This document shows, one piece after another, positions 37,063-45,963 of a stretch of DNA of 64,000 nt. The notes below the pieces were generated by a model, which saw only the letters and a list, made by a program, of their open reading frames with translations, was not told the origin of the DNA and made no database searches. Position 1 is the first letter of the stretch, and every line of letters starts with the position of its first letter. Both the position numbers and the translations under genes were made by a program. The stretch is from Advenella sp. FME57 (GTDB lineage Bacteria; Pseudomonadota; Gammaproteobacteria; Burkholderiales; Burkholderiaceae_B), in contig NZ_JABUXU010000009.1 of assembly GCF_014897675.1 (NCBI RefSeq), positions 124,001 through 188,000 of the forward strand. The letters run 5' to 3'.

Positions 37063-37072
37063 ATTGCATATG
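37063..37072 (+). repeat. ATTGCATATG motif, copy 3
   Basis: ATTGCATATG in the opposite orientation to copies 1 and 2, about 130 bp before the dctP start. The same 10 bp recurs within the tandem repeat at 63867-63950. Confidence 0.6.
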
Positions 37073-37203
37073 AAATAGCCCTGCATGTCCTGGGAAATAA
37101 GGGTAATTCTTGAGGGTAAAAAAATAATAATTCCTGTAGCATGCCCCGGTAACCAAAAGTTTCGCTTCTCTCTTACTCACAATACCCATTGGAGACATCA
37201 ACG

Positions 37204-38304
37204 ATGAAACGTCGTTCCTTCCTCAAGCAGGCGACAGCCGGTGTTGCCGCAACGGGGGGTGCTGTATTGGCATCGCCCGTTTTTGCGCAAGACGCACCCA
37301 GTATCAGCTGGCGCCTGGCTTCCAGCTTTCCAACCAGTGCCGATGCGATCTATAACGGCAGCGTCAATTTTGCCAAACACCTGGCCGAAGCGACAAATGG
37401 CAAGTTCAAAGTCAGTGTCCATCATGCAGGGGAAGTTGTTCCTGCACTCCAAGTGCTGGACGCGGTCCAGAACAACACGGTGCAATGCGGTCACAGCGCG
37501 GCCTATTATTATTACGGGAAGGATCCTGCCCTCAGTTTTGACGCAGCAGTGCCGTTTGGCCTGAATACCCGTCAGTACAATGCCTGGATGCGGGCCGGCA
37601 ACGGTCTTGCGCTAACCCGTGAAGTGTACAAAAAATTCAACATCGTCAACTTTCCTTGTGGTCATACCGGTACGCAGATGGGTGGCTGGTTCCGCAAGGA
37701 AATCAATAGCGTAGAAGACCTCAAGGGTCTGAAAATGCGCTGCAGCGCCTTTGCCGGGGCGGTGCTTTCACGCCTGGGCGTGATTCCGCAACAGGTTGCG
37801 GGGGGCGATATTTATCCTTCGCTGGAGAAAGGTACCATTGACGCTGCTGAATGGATTGGCCCGTATGACGATGAAAAACTGGGCTTTAACAAAGTAGCCA
37901 AGTACTATTATTATCCGGGCTGGTGGGAAGGCGGCTTTCAGGTATCGCTGTACGTCAACGATGGCGAGTACGAAAAATTGCCCAAACACTATCAGGCTGC
38001 CATCATGCAGGCCAGTGCGTTGGCAACCGAAGAAATGATTGGCACGTATGATGCCAAAAATCCCGGTGCCTTGCGCCGTCTGATTGCCGGCGGTGGTGTC
38101 CTGAAGCGTTTTCCGAAGGCCGTGCTTGACGCTTCTTTTGCCGAAGCAACCAAAGTGTATGAAGAGCTGTCTGCAAAAGACCCGCTGTTCAAGAAAATCC
38201 ATGATGACTACATGGCATTCCGCAATGACGTTTACCCGTGGTTCGGGGTTGCCGAGTTCAGCTACGATGCATTCATGCTGGACGCATTGAGAAACAAAAA
38301 ATAA
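37204..38304 (+). CDS. dctP: TRAP transporter substrate-binding protein (DctP family)
   Basis: Periplasmic binding protein of a TRAP transporter, 366 residues from ATG 37204, chosen because TTGGAGA lies upstream. The N terminus MKRRSFLKQATAGVAATGG is a twin-arginine signal ending near VFAQ-DAPS, so it is exported folded by Tat, as in several SmoM/TakP-like binding proteins. The core starts with SWRLASSFPTSADAIYNGS; substrate-binding segments include GGWFRKEINSVEDLKGLKMR and EWIGPYDDEKLGF. Relatives bind 2-oxo or other carboxylic acids; the ligand here is not known. dctQ follows 114 bp downstream and then dctM. Gene symbols are used in the general sense. Confidence 0.9.
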   Translation: MKRRSFLKQATAGVAATGGAVLASPVFAQDAPSISWRLASSFPTSADAIYNGSVNFAKHLAEATNGKFKVSVHHAGEVVPALQVLDAVQNNTVQCGHSAAYYYYGKDPALSFDAAVPFGLNTRQYNAWMRAGNGLALTREVYKKFNIVNFPCGHTGTQMGGWFRKEINSVEDLKGLKMRCSAFAGAVLSRLGVIPQQVAGGDIYPSLEKGTIDAAEWIGPYDDEKLGFNKVAKYYYYPGWWEGGFQVSLYVNDGEYEKLPKHYQAAIMQASALATEEMIGTYDAKNPGALRRLIAGGGVLKRFPKAVLDASFAEATKVYEELSAKDPLFKKIHDDYMAFRNDVYPWFGVAEFSYDAFMLDALRNKK

Positions 38305-38418
38305 AAACACCATGTAAAATTCCTGTTTTGCTGGCTATTTTCCCTTAGCGTTAAATAGGTCGGTAAAACAGGCGTATCCTGATTCTCTTCTTTTTCCCTA
38401 TTTTTGGTGTGAAAGCAA

Positions 38419-39033
38419 ATGAAGTTTCTCTTCACTCTTTCCCGGGCTATTGACGCGCTCATGACTGCGGTTGGCCGCGTTGTGATCTGGCTCACACTCG
38501 TTGTGGTGCTGATCAGCGCTGCAAACGCGGTGGTGCGCAAGGTATTTCATTACAGCTCCAATGGCTGGCTGGAAATCCAATGGTATCTCTTTGGCGCGAT
38601 TTTTCTGCTCGCGGCCGGCTATACCTTTCTCAAGAACGAGCACGTACGCGTGGATATTATTTCACAGCGTCTGTCCAAGCGGACTCAGATCATAATCGAG
38701 ACAGTAGGGGTGCTGCTCTTCATGTTGCCGGCCTGCCTGTTGCTCATTTATCTCTCCTGGCCCTTTTTTATGTTGTCGTTCGAGACCAACGAACAATCCT
38801 CCAATGCGGGTGGGCTGGTACGCTGGCCGGTCAAATTGCTGATCCCTGTCGGCTTTTCGTTACTGGTGTTGGCGGGCATCTCTCATCTTATCAAATGCGT
38901 GGCTTTTCTCAGTGGAAAAGGTCCGGATCCTCTGGCGCCAATGGGCGGCAAGACAGCCGATGAGCTGCTGGCCGAAGAAATTGCGGCTGAAGCGGAACAG
39001 AAACGACAACAATCACTGCAGGCGGGTAACTAA
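38419..39033 (+). CDS. dctQ: TRAP transporter small permease subunit
   Basis: Four-helix small membrane subunit of the TRAP transporter, 204 residues, longer than the usual ~170 because of an Ala/Glu-rich cytoplasmic tail. Helices: VVIWLTLVVVLISAANAVV, WYLFGAIFLLAAGYTFL, VGVLLFMLPACLLLIYLSW and LLIPVGFSLLVLAGISHL. The WLEIQWYLFGAIFLL and NEHVRVDI blocks are typical of the DctQ family. It ends two bases before dctM, so the two permease genes are coupled. Confidence 0.9.
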   Translation: MKFLFTLSRAIDALMTAVGRVVIWLTLVVVLISAANAVVRKVFHYSSNGWLEIQWYLFGAIFLLAAGYTFLKNEHVRVDIISQRLSKRTQIIIETVGVLLFMLPACLLLIYLSWPFFMLSFETNEQSSNAGGLVRWPVKLLIPVGFSLLVLAGISHLIKCVAFLSGKGPDPLAPMGGKTADELLAEEIAAEAEQKRQQSLQAGN

Positions 39034-39035
39034 GC

Positions 39036-40742
39036 ATGGAGTTCTTAATTCAAAATATGCCGCCGATCATGTTTCTGACATTGATCTGCTTTTTGCTGTT
39101 GGGCTTTCCGGTCGCCTTTTCGCTTGCTGCCAACGGAATTCTTTACGCATTGCTGGGTATCGCCTTTGGCGAGTTTACCTTCCCGTTTCTGCAGGCGCTG
39201 CCTGACCGGGTGTTCGGGATTGTGCAGAACGATTCGTTGCTGGCCGTGCCGTTCTTCACCCTCATGGGCCTGATCCTAGAGCGATCGGGCATGGCCGAGG
39301 ATTTGCTGGAGACAATCGGCCAGCTGTTCGGGCCGATTCGCGGCGGGCTGGCTATTGCAGTTGTGTTTGTGGGCGCCATGCTGGCAGCCACCACGGGCGT
39401 GGTGTCGGCGTCGGTCATCTCCATGGGCCTGATTTCACTGCCCATCATGCTGCGTTATGGCTATGATCGCAAGCTGGCAACCGGCGTTATCGCGGCCTCG
39501 GGCACGCTGTCACAAATCATTCCGCCTTCACTGGTGCTCATCATTCTGGCCGATCAGCTGGGACGTTCCATTGGCGATATGTATCGGGGCGCCATGATTC
39601 CCGGGTTTATTCTCGCGAGTGCCTACATTTTATATGTGGTGCTGGCTTCGCTGATCAAACCGTCGTACGCACCAGCCTTGCCGCCAGAGGCCCGTGTCTA
39701 TCGCGAGTCCAATGGCAGCAATGGCCTGCCTTCATTGGTTGTGCTGGTCGTTATTGCCAGCGTCGGGGCCTGGTTGTTAGGCAGATTGTTTCTCTCGGAA
39801 AAAAGCGCCGCAGATGAAACCATCGTTCTGAATATGTTGCTGTGGGGTGTTATTGCATTTGCAATCGCTGGCCTGAACAACTTGCTCCGGCTGAAAATGC
39901 TGTCAAAGATTGCCGAAAGGGTGGTTTTCGTGATGGTGCCGCCGCTGTTTTTGATCTTCCTGGTATTGGGCACCATTTTCATTGGTGTTGCCACACCGAC
40001 CGAAGGCGGTGCCATGGGAGCCGTTGGCGCCATTATCATGGCGCTGATCCGCGGCCGCTTAACGCTATCGCTGCTCAAACAGGCGATGGACACCACCACC
40101 AAGCTGACCAGCTTTGTCGTGTTCATTCTGGTAGGTTCAACCATCTTTACGCTGACCTTTACGGGGTTTGGTGGCCAGCATTGGGTAGAAGGTCTGTTTG
40201 CTTCTCTGCCTGGTGGAGAAATCGGCTTTCTGATCGTTGTCAGTGTCGTCACGTTCCTGTTGGCGTTTTTCCTGGATTTCTTTGAATTGGCCTTTATTAT
40301 TGTGCCATTGCTGGGTCCGGTGGCCGACAAGATGGGTATCGACCTGATTTGGTTCGGTGTATTGCTGGCGGTCAACATGCAAACCTCCTTCATGCACCCG
40401 CCGTTCGGCTTTGCGCTGTTCTACTTGCGTTCGGTTGCACCTAAGCAAGACTACACCGACAGAGTTACCGGCAAGCTGATTAAACGGGTTACGACCGGTG
40501 ACATCTATAAGGGCTCCATTCCGTTTATTGTCATTCAGCTGTTGATGGTGGCTTCGGTCTTGACATTTCCGGGCATGGTCATGCACTACAAGGGCACCGC
40601 AACTGGTATTGATCCGAGCCAGGTCACTTTCGACACCGGCAATTCCTACGGCACTGATCCTTACGGATCCGATAGTGGTAGTGAGAAGGGCGAAAGCAGT
40701 TCGGGAGATGCCTATGACGACCCGGCTAACGCATTCAAATAG
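39036..40742 (+). CDS. dctM: TRAP transporter large permease subunit
   Basis: Large membrane subunit that couples sodium-driven uptake to the DctP-bound solute; 568 residues. It is longer than the classic ~430-residue DctM because it has an extra loop around residues 210-265 (PEARVYRESNGSNGLPSL onward, plus helices) and a hydrophilic Ser/Asp/Gly-rich C-terminal tail (TGNSYGTDPYGSDSGSEKGE), features of the larger DctM subgroup. Conserved blocks: PFFTLMGLILERSGMAEDLL, GVVSASVISMGLISLPIML and FVGVATPTEGGAMGAVGA-like IFIGVATPTEGGAMGAVG. It starts two bases after dctQ. Two hairpins follow its stop. Confidence 0.9.
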   Translation: MEFLIQNMPPIMFLTLICFLLLGFPVAFSLAANGILYALLGIAFGEFTFPFLQALPDRVFGIVQNDSLLAVPFFTLMGLILERSGMAEDLLETIGQLFGPIRGGLAIAVVFVGAMLAATTGVVSASVISMGLISLPIMLRYGYDRKLATGVIAASGTLSQIIPPSLVLIILADQLGRSIGDMYRGAMIPGFILASAYILYVVLASLIKPSYAPALPPEARVYRESNGSNGLPSLVVLVVIASVGAWLLGRLFLSEKSAADETIVLNMLLWGVIAFAIAGLNNLLRLKMLSKIAERVVFVMVPPLFLIFLVLGTIFIGVATPTEGGAMGAVGAIIMALIRGRLTLSLLKQAMDTTTKLTSFVVFILVGSTIFTLTFTGFGGQHWVEGLFASLPGGEIGFLIVVSVVTFLLAFFLDFFELAFIIVPLLGPVADKMGIDLIWFGVLLAVNMQTSFMHPPFGFALFYLRSVAPKQDYTDRVTGKLIKRVTTGDIYKGSIPFIVIQLLMVASVLTFPGMVMHYKGTATGIDPSQVTFDTGNSYGTDPYGSDSGSEKGESSSGDAYDDPANAFK

Positions 40743-40752
40743 CGGTTTTTCT

Positions 40753-40779
40753 GGGGCAGGGGCGCTTTTTCCCTGCTCC
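40753..40779 (+). terminator. hairpin directly after dctM
   Basis: GGGGCAGGG (40753-40761) pairs with CCCTGCTCC (40771-40779) with one G-U pair; the loop is GCGCTTTTT. No U-tract follows, so it is probably a weak terminator or an mRNA 3'-end hairpin. Confidence 0.45.
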
Positions 40780-40835
40780 GGCACACTGGTAGCGGTATTT
40801 TCGGGGCATGGTCCCTGAAATTTCGTTACACTCAG

Positions 40836-40868
40836 AACCCTGGCATCTGTTTTTGCCGGGGTTTTTTT
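40836..40868 (+). terminator. intrinsic terminator just before trpF
   Basis: AACCCTGGC (40836-40844) pairs with GCCGGGGTT (40855-40863) with one G-T wobble, a 10-nt loop and a run of T up to 40868. It fits a rho-independent terminator for the TRAP operon. Its end lies 12 bp before the chosen trpF start, so trpF needs readthrough or a promoter inside this hairpin region. Confidence 0.75.
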
Positions 40869-40880
40869 ATGGGACTGAAA

Positions 40881-41549
40881 ATGAGAACCCGCGTTAAATT
40901 CTGTGGTCTGTCATCAGAAAAAGATATTCACGATGCGGTTTACGCCGGGGCCGATGCCATCGGGCTGGTGCTCTATGAAAAGAGCAAACGTTATGTGCCA
41001 CTGACACAGGCGGCGGCGCTACGCCGCACGGTGCCTGCGTTTGTGAATGCCGTCACGCTGACCGTAAATGCCGACGTGCAAACCATCGAACAGATTGTGA
41101 ACGTGGTGCAGCCTGATTTCATACAGTTTCACGGTGATGAAACGGCTGATTTCTGTGAGCAGTTTTCCTATCCCTATATTCGGGCCCTGAGAGTTGGCGC
41201 CCCGGGATTGGCCTTGCCCGAGGAGATAGCCACTGCGGTCAGTGGCTATCCCAATGCCCGTGCTTTCCTGTTTGACGCCTATTCACCCGCTTATGGCGGC
41301 GCGGGTATTTCATTTGATATCGGTTTGCTGGCGCAGGCCACGCAGATTTTGCCGGCGCACAAAATAATGATCGCCGGCGGCCTGAATGCATCCAATATTG
41401 CAGCACTGGTGAGCAGCTATCATCCCTATGCGGTTGATTTGAGCAGCGGCATTGAAATTGCGCCTGGCGAAAAAAGCGCCGGCAAAATGCGTTCCTTTAT
41501 GCTGGCGCTTTCCGAGGCGGACAAGTTGCACTGGCCCGTAAAACTATAA
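40881..41549 (+). CDS. trpF: phosphoribosylanthranilate isomerase
   Basis: Amadori isomerase of tryptophan synthesis (PRA to CdRP), a TIM barrel of 222 residues from ATG 40881 (MRTRVKFCGLSS). ATG 40869 abuts the terminator T-run and lacks a ribosome-binding site. The catalytic cysteine is in KFCGL and the acid Asp in FDAYSPAYGG; AGGLNASNI is the phosphate-binding loop. In relatives trpF is followed by trpB and trpA. Here the next gene is on the other strand, so the operon ends at trpF and trpBA must be elsewhere. Confidence 0.94.
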   Translation: MRTRVKFCGLSSEKDIHDAVYAGADAIGLVLYEKSKRYVPLTQAAALRRTVPAFVNAVTLTVNADVQTIEQIVNVVQPDFIQFHGDETADFCEQFSYPYIRALRVGAPGLALPEEIATAVSGYPNARAFLFDAYSPAYGGAGISFDIGLLAQATQILPAHKIMIAGGLNASNIAALVSSYHPYAVDLSSGIEIAPGEKSAGKMRSFMLALSEADKLHWPVKL

Positions 41550-41642
41550 GTTCCTTGGCAACGGTTGTCGATGGTGCCGTCAATGGTGGCGCCAAGCAAT
41601 TGGCGCAGGCTTGCAGGGCGAGCGGCGGCCCACATGGGCTTG

Positions 41643-43589
41643 TTATTCGATTTCAGCCTGATTTGTTAGTGCTTCAATTGATTCATGCAATTGCAGCCAT
41701 TCTTCTTCCAGCGTTTCTGCAGTGGCGGTCAGCTCGCCATGCTCGGCCAGCACGGCAACGCGTTCATCTCTGCGTGCATCAGAATAAAAATTTTCGTCGG
41801 CAATCAGCACATTGATCTGGGCAATTCGGGTTTGGGCAGTTTCCATGGCTTTTTCGACCTGCGCAAGGCGTTTGTCCAGCGGTTTGCGCAGCTGTGCAAT
41901 GCGCTGGCGTTCTTCAGCCTGCTGGCGCCGCATTGCCTTTCGATCCGGGGCGGCGCTCAATCCATCGGCCGCAAGCGAGGCATCGCGCTCTTCCTGACGC
42001 ATGGACAGGGCACGCTGCGCAAGCCAGTCGCGGTAGTCGTCCAGATCGCCGTCAAATTCAATCACCTGACCGTCTGCAACAATCCAGAAACTGTCGACGG
42101 TGGTGCGCAGCAGATGTCGATCATGCGAGACCATCAGCATGCTGCCGTCGAACTCGGCCAGGGCGGTGGCCAGCGCTTCGCGGGTATCAACATCCAGGTG
42201 ATTGCTGGGTTCATCGAGCAACAGTAAATTGGGCTTTTGCCAGACAATCAGTGAGAGGGCTAGCCTGGCCTTTTCTCCACCGGAAAAGGGCGCCACTTTG
42301 TCATTGACTTTATCGCCGCCAAAGCCGAAGCCGCCCAGATAATTGCGCAGTTCCTGTTCGCGTGCCTCGGGCGCAATCCGCTGTAAATGCTGCAGCGGGC
42401 TGGCATCAACGTCAAGCATATCGAGCTGGTGCTGGGCAAAATAGCCAATTTCCAGACCCTTTGAAGGCTTGTAATGGCCGGCAAGAGGCGCGAGTTCGCG
42501 TGCAATGGTTTTAATCAGGGTACTCTTGCCGGCGCCGTTGACCCCCAGCACGCCAATTCTCGCGCCAGAGCGAATCATCAGCTCTATATTCCTGAGAATG
42601 ACGGTCTGATTTCCCTGTTCGTCAATATACCCGGTGGACACCTTGTCCAGGCGAAGCAGCGGATCCGGCATGGAAGGCGGCGAGGGGATATGAATATAGA
42701 TGCCAGACTCGGCCTGCAGCGGCGCCAGTTTTTCCATGCGGGCCAACGCCTTGACACGGCTTTGCGCCTGCTTGGCCTTGGTGGCTTTCGCCTTGAAACG
42801 GTCAATGAACGACTGCAGCCTGGCTGACTCTCGTCCCTGGCGATCAATCGCGACCTGAAGTTGCCGCACACGCTCGGCGCGCTGGGTCAGAAAATCGTCG
42901 TATCCGCCCTTATAGCGCACGAGTTTTTGCTGATCCACGTGCAAAATGGTTCGGGCCACCGCGTTCAGAAATTCGGTATCGTGGGAAATCAGAATGATCG
43001 TTCCCTCGTAGGCGGCCAGCCATTTTTCCAGCCACAACATGGCATCCAGGTCCAGGTGGTTGGTGGGTTCGTCCAGCAGAAGCAGTTCCGAAGGGGCCAT
43101 GAGTGCGCGGGCCAGCGCCAGGCGCATTTGCCAGCCTCCGGAGAAGCTGTTGACCGCCTGGGTCCATTGTTCGGGCGTAAAGCCCAGGCCGGCGAGCAGT
43201 TGCTCGGCCCGTGACGGTGCGCTCCAGGCGTCTGCCTCTACCAGCGCCGCTTCCAGCTCGGCAATGCGGGTGCCGTCCGTATCGGGAGTGGCTGCGCGCG
43301 CCTGCTGCAGTTCGCGCAGATGCCTGTCCCCGTCAATGACAAATTCCCGGGCCGGTTGGGTGGTGGCGTGGATTTCCTGTTCGACGGTGGCAATCCGCCA
43401 AGAATCGGGAATGAACAGATCGCCGGCATCGGCGTCCATCCGGCCCTGCAACAGGGCAAACAACGTGGTTTTGCCTGAGCCGTTTTTGCCAACGACGCCA
43501 ACCCGCTCCTTGGGATGCACCACGAAATCAGCGTTTTCCAGCAGCACCTTGGTGCCGCGACGTAAAGTAAGGCCTGAAGAACGAATCAA
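41643..43589 (-). CDS. ABC-F family ATPase (YheS-like)
   Basis: Soluble ribosome-associated ABC-F protein with two nucleotide-binding domains and no membrane part; 648 residues. Walker A motifs: GKNGSGKTT (about 34-42) and GVNGAGKST. Signature motifs: FSGGWQMRLALA and FSGGEKARLALS. Walker B motifs: LLLLDEPTNHLD and LLLLDEPSNHLD. The P-site tRNA interaction linker lies between them, and a coiled-coil C-terminal domain (RRQQAEERQRIAQLRKPLDK) ends the protein, as in YheS/Uup relatives. It probably helps stalled ribosomes. The start is TTG 43589; no ATG or GTG precedes it in frame. It converges on trpF. Confidence 0.92.
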   Translation of the reverse strand: MIRSSGLTLRRGTKVLLENADFVVHPKERVGVVGKNGSGKTTLFALLQGRMDADAGDLFIPDSWRIATVEQEIHATTQPAREFVIDGDRHLRELQQARAATPDTDGTRIAELEAALVEADAWSAPSRAEQLLAGLGFTPEQWTQAVNSFSGGWQMRLALARALMAPSELLLLDEPTNHLDLDAMLWLEKWLAAYEGTIILISHDTEFLNAVARTILHVDQQKLVRYKGGYDDFLTQRAERVRQLQVAIDRQGRESARLQSFIDRFKAKATKAKQAQSRVKALARMEKLAPLQAESGIYIHIPSPPSMPDPLLRLDKVSTGYIDEQGNQTVILRNIELMIRSGARIGVLGVNGAGKSTLIKTIARELAPLAGHYKPSKGLEIGYFAQHQLDMLDVDASPLQHLQRIAPEAREQELRNYLGGFGFGGDKVNDKVAPFSGGEKARLALSLIVWQKPNLLLLDEPSNHLDVDTREALATALAEFDGSMLMVSHDRHLLRTTVDSFWIVADGQVIEFDGDLDDYRDWLAQRALSMRQEERDASLAADGLSAAPDRKAMRRQQAEERQRIAQLRKPLDKRLAQVEKAMETAQTRIAQINVLIADENFYSDARRDERVAVLAEHGELTATAETLEEEWLQLHESIEALTNQAEIE

Positions 43590-43871
43590 AGCGAATAATC
43601 CGAGGAAAAAGAATAATTAGAACATGACGGGCGGCGCCAATCAAAATATGGCAGGTGGCACCAATCACCAATCTGCAACCACAGACCAGCGCCCGGGTGT
43701 GTGGGCTCAACCCAGATGGTCATTGATCATGGCTGCCGGCGCATCGCATTTGCCAGCCTGGCGCCCGGCAGTGGCGTTCAATGTCTCGATGCCGCCTGCG
43801 ACCGTGCAAACCAGGGCTTGCACTTGCTCGGTAGGGCGCGCGGCAAGCCCTTGAATGTTTGCAGGATAGCG

Positions 43872-44771
43872 TCAGCGTGGCTGCAACTGTTTCCGCGTCA
43901 ATAGCAGGACGGAGTCGTCACCCTCGGCGGTTTCAAGAAATACAGGATTGAGGGCCGGGAAAGCGTTCATGAAATTTTCATATTCATTGCCGATTTCAAG
44001 AATGATAAAGCCGTCGTCGCCAAGGTGAGTGGCGGCCTGATCCAGAATCGTGCGAATAATGTCCATGCCATCGTCCCCGCCAGCCAGCGCCAGCGCCGGT
44101 TCGTGCTGGTACTCACTGGGCAGTTGCGCCATGGTGGTGCTGTTCACGTAAGGTGGATTGCATACGATGACATCGTACCGCTGCTTTTCCAGCGGTGCGT
44201 ACAGATCGCCCTGCAGCACGTTTACGCGTTCGCCCAGTTGATACATGTCCACATTTCTTTGCGCCAGGCGAATGGCATGATCAGACAGATCGACGGCATC
44301 AACCTGCGCATTCGGAAAAGCCAGCGCGGCAAGAATGGCCAGGCAGCCCGAGCCGGTACATAGATCTAGTACGTTCTGCACGTTCTCAGGATCGTCTACC
44401 CATGGCTCAAGATGCTCAGCCAGTAGTTCTGAAATGGGCGAGCGCGGCACAATTACCCGCTTGTCTGTCAGGAAACGATGGCCCTGCAGCCAGGCTTCGC
44501 CAGTCAGGTATGCCAGGGGGACGCGTTTTTTCACACGCAGCTCGATCAGGCTGACGCATTTCTTTTTCTCGTCTTCCAGCAATCGGGCATCCAGAAATGG
44601 ATCCAGCGTATCCAGCGGCAAGTGCAATGTCGAGAGGACCAGATAGACGGCTTCATCCCAGGCATTATCACTGCCGTGGCCAAAAGCCAGCTGTGCGTCA
44701 TTGAAGCGGGAGACCGCGTAGCGAATAACATCGCGCACCGTTTTGAGCTCATTGTGGATTTTTGAAGCCAT
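43872..44771 (-). CDS. prmB: ribosomal protein L3 N5-glutamine methyltransferase
   Basis: SAM-dependent methyltransferase that methylates Gln150 of L3; 299 residues. The N-terminal helical domain has the PrmB-type sequence FGHGSDNAWDEAVYLVLSTL. The SAM site is LDLCTGSGCLAI (about 135-146). The glutamine-binding NPPY is at 205-208 in VIVCNPPYVN. It is distinguished from PrmC by this N terminus. It is the last gene of the minus-strand dapC-dapD-dapE-prmB group, 47 bp after dapE. Confidence 0.93.
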   Translation of the reverse strand: MASKIHNELKTVRDVIRYAVSRFNDAQLAFGHGSDNAWDEAVYLVLSTLHLPLDTLDPFLDARLLEDEKKKCVSLIELRVKKRVPLAYLTGEAWLQGHRFLTDKRVIVPRSPISELLAEHLEPWVDDPENVQNVLDLCTGSGCLAILAALAFPNAQVDAVDLSDHAIRLAQRNVDMYQLGERVNVLQGDLYAPLEKQRYDVIVCNPPYVNSTTMAQLPSEYQHEPALALAGGDDGMDIIRTILDQAATHLGDDGFIILEIGNEYENFMNAFPALNPVFLETAEGDDSVLLLTRKQLQPR

Positions 44772-44818
44772 AAGATATCCGATATTGAATGTTTGATATG
44801 CAACTGCGTAGTTGCAGT

Positions 44819-45961
44819 CTATAGCAAAAGGTTTTCAAGCGTTTTACGATAAATGGCGGCCAGTGGCTCCAGGCTATCGACCTCGATATGCTCGTTGATC
44901 TGATGGATAGTGGCATTGATCGGCCCGAACTCGATCACTTGCGGACAGATTTTCGCAATGAATCGTCCGTCTGAGGTCCCGCCAGTGGTCGACAGGGTTG
45001 TTTGCACACCCGTCACGTCCTGGATCGCGGCAGACAAGGCTTCGGACAGTTCGCCCCGTGGCGTCAGAAACGGTTCGCCGCCGAGCGTCCATTCAATGCT
45101 GCTTTCCAGCTGATGTGCATTCAAAATGGCCTGCACACGCGACTTGAGCGACTCAACGGTACTGGCAGTGGAAAATCGGATATTGAACAGAAATTCGGCG
45201 CTGCCAGGGACAACGTTGGTCGCGCCCGTACCTGCATGGAAATTGGAAATCTGGAAGGTGGTGGGCGGAAAGTACTCATTTCCCTGATCCCATTCGGTGC
45301 TTGCCAGTTCATGCAATGCCGGTGCACACAAATGAATCGGATTGCGGGCAAGATGGGGATAGGCCACATGGCCCTGCAAACCTTTAATCACGACCTTGCC
45401 AGACAGCGATCCCCGCCGCCCATTCTTGATGACATCACCCAGCGTGGCGGTGGATGTGGGTTCGCCTACGATGCAGTAATTCGGTTGCACGCCCTGTTGC
45501 TTCAGGTATTCACAGACTTTGACGGTACCATTGACGGACGGACCTTCTTCATCGGAAGTGATCAGCATGGCGATGGAGCCGCGATGGTCGGGATGCGCCT
45601 GTACGAACGCTTTGGCGGCAACGGTAAACGCCGCGATGGAGCTTTTCATATCGGCTGCACCACGGCCGTACAGCTTGCCGTCGCGAATCGTGGGCACAAA
45701 GGGATCGCTGTCCCACTGTTCCAGCGGACCGGTGGGGACCACATCCGTATGCCCGGCAAAAATAAGCAGCGGCGACGCAGTGTTGCGTCGCAGCCAGAGG
45801 TTTTGCACTTCTTCGAAAGGCAGATGCTCTGCGACAAAGCCCGAGTCGGCCAATTCAGCGGCCAGCGTCTGCTGGCAATCCCGGTCGTCTGGCGTGACCG
45901 ACTGGCGGGCGATCAGCGTCTGTGTCAGGGCCAGTACCGGTGAAGAAATTGCATCACTCAT
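44819..45961 (-). CDS. dapE: succinyl-diaminopimelate desuccinylase
   Basis: Zinc M20 peptidase-family enzyme that removes succinate from N-succinyl-L,L-DAP in lysine and cell-wall synthesis; 380 residues. Metal and catalytic residues: [11 protein letters not shown] (His, Asp), [14 protein letters not shown] (bridging Asp), [11 protein letters not shown] (catalytic Glu and metal Glu) and NATIHQINE (C-terminal His). The start ATG 45961 is two bases after the dapD stop. It acts after DapD and DapC, encoded just upstream on the same strand. Confidence 0.96.
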   Translation of the reverse strand: MSDAISSPVLALTQTLIARQSVTPDDRDCQQTLAAELADSGFVAEHLPFEEVQNLWLRRNTASPLLIFAGHTDVVPTGPLEQWDSDPFVPTIRDGKLYGRGAADMKSSIAAFTVAAKAFVQAHPDHRGSIAMLITSDEEGPSVNGTVKVCEYLKQQGVQPNYCIVGEPTSTATLGDVIKNGRRGSLSGKVVIKGLQGHVAYPHLARNPIHLCAPALHELASTEWDQGNEYFPPTTFQISNFHAGTGATNVVPGSAEFLFNIRFSTASTVESLKSRVQAILNAHQLESSIEWTLGGEPFLTPRGELSEALSAAIQDVTGVQTTLSTTGGTSDGRFIAKICPQVIEFGPINATIHQINEHIEVDSLEPLAAIYRKTLENLLL

Positions 45962-45963
45962 GA

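Larger units (their letters stand above)
36745..37203. other. upstream region of the TRAP transporter operon
   Basis: This 459-bp non-coding gap between truA and dctP becomes AT-rich from about 36930. It contains three copies of a near-identical 10-bp motif, ATTGCATATG or its reverse complement, listed separately. No other gene-like frame is convincing. The dctP ribosome-binding site TTGGAGA lies at its 3' end. Confidence 0.6.

Noticed and set aside
40808-40897. Possible tryptophan leader peptide (29 codons) before trpF, overlapping the hairpin
   Set aside because: It contains only one Trp codon and lacks a ribosome-binding site, so ordinary trp attenuation is not supported.
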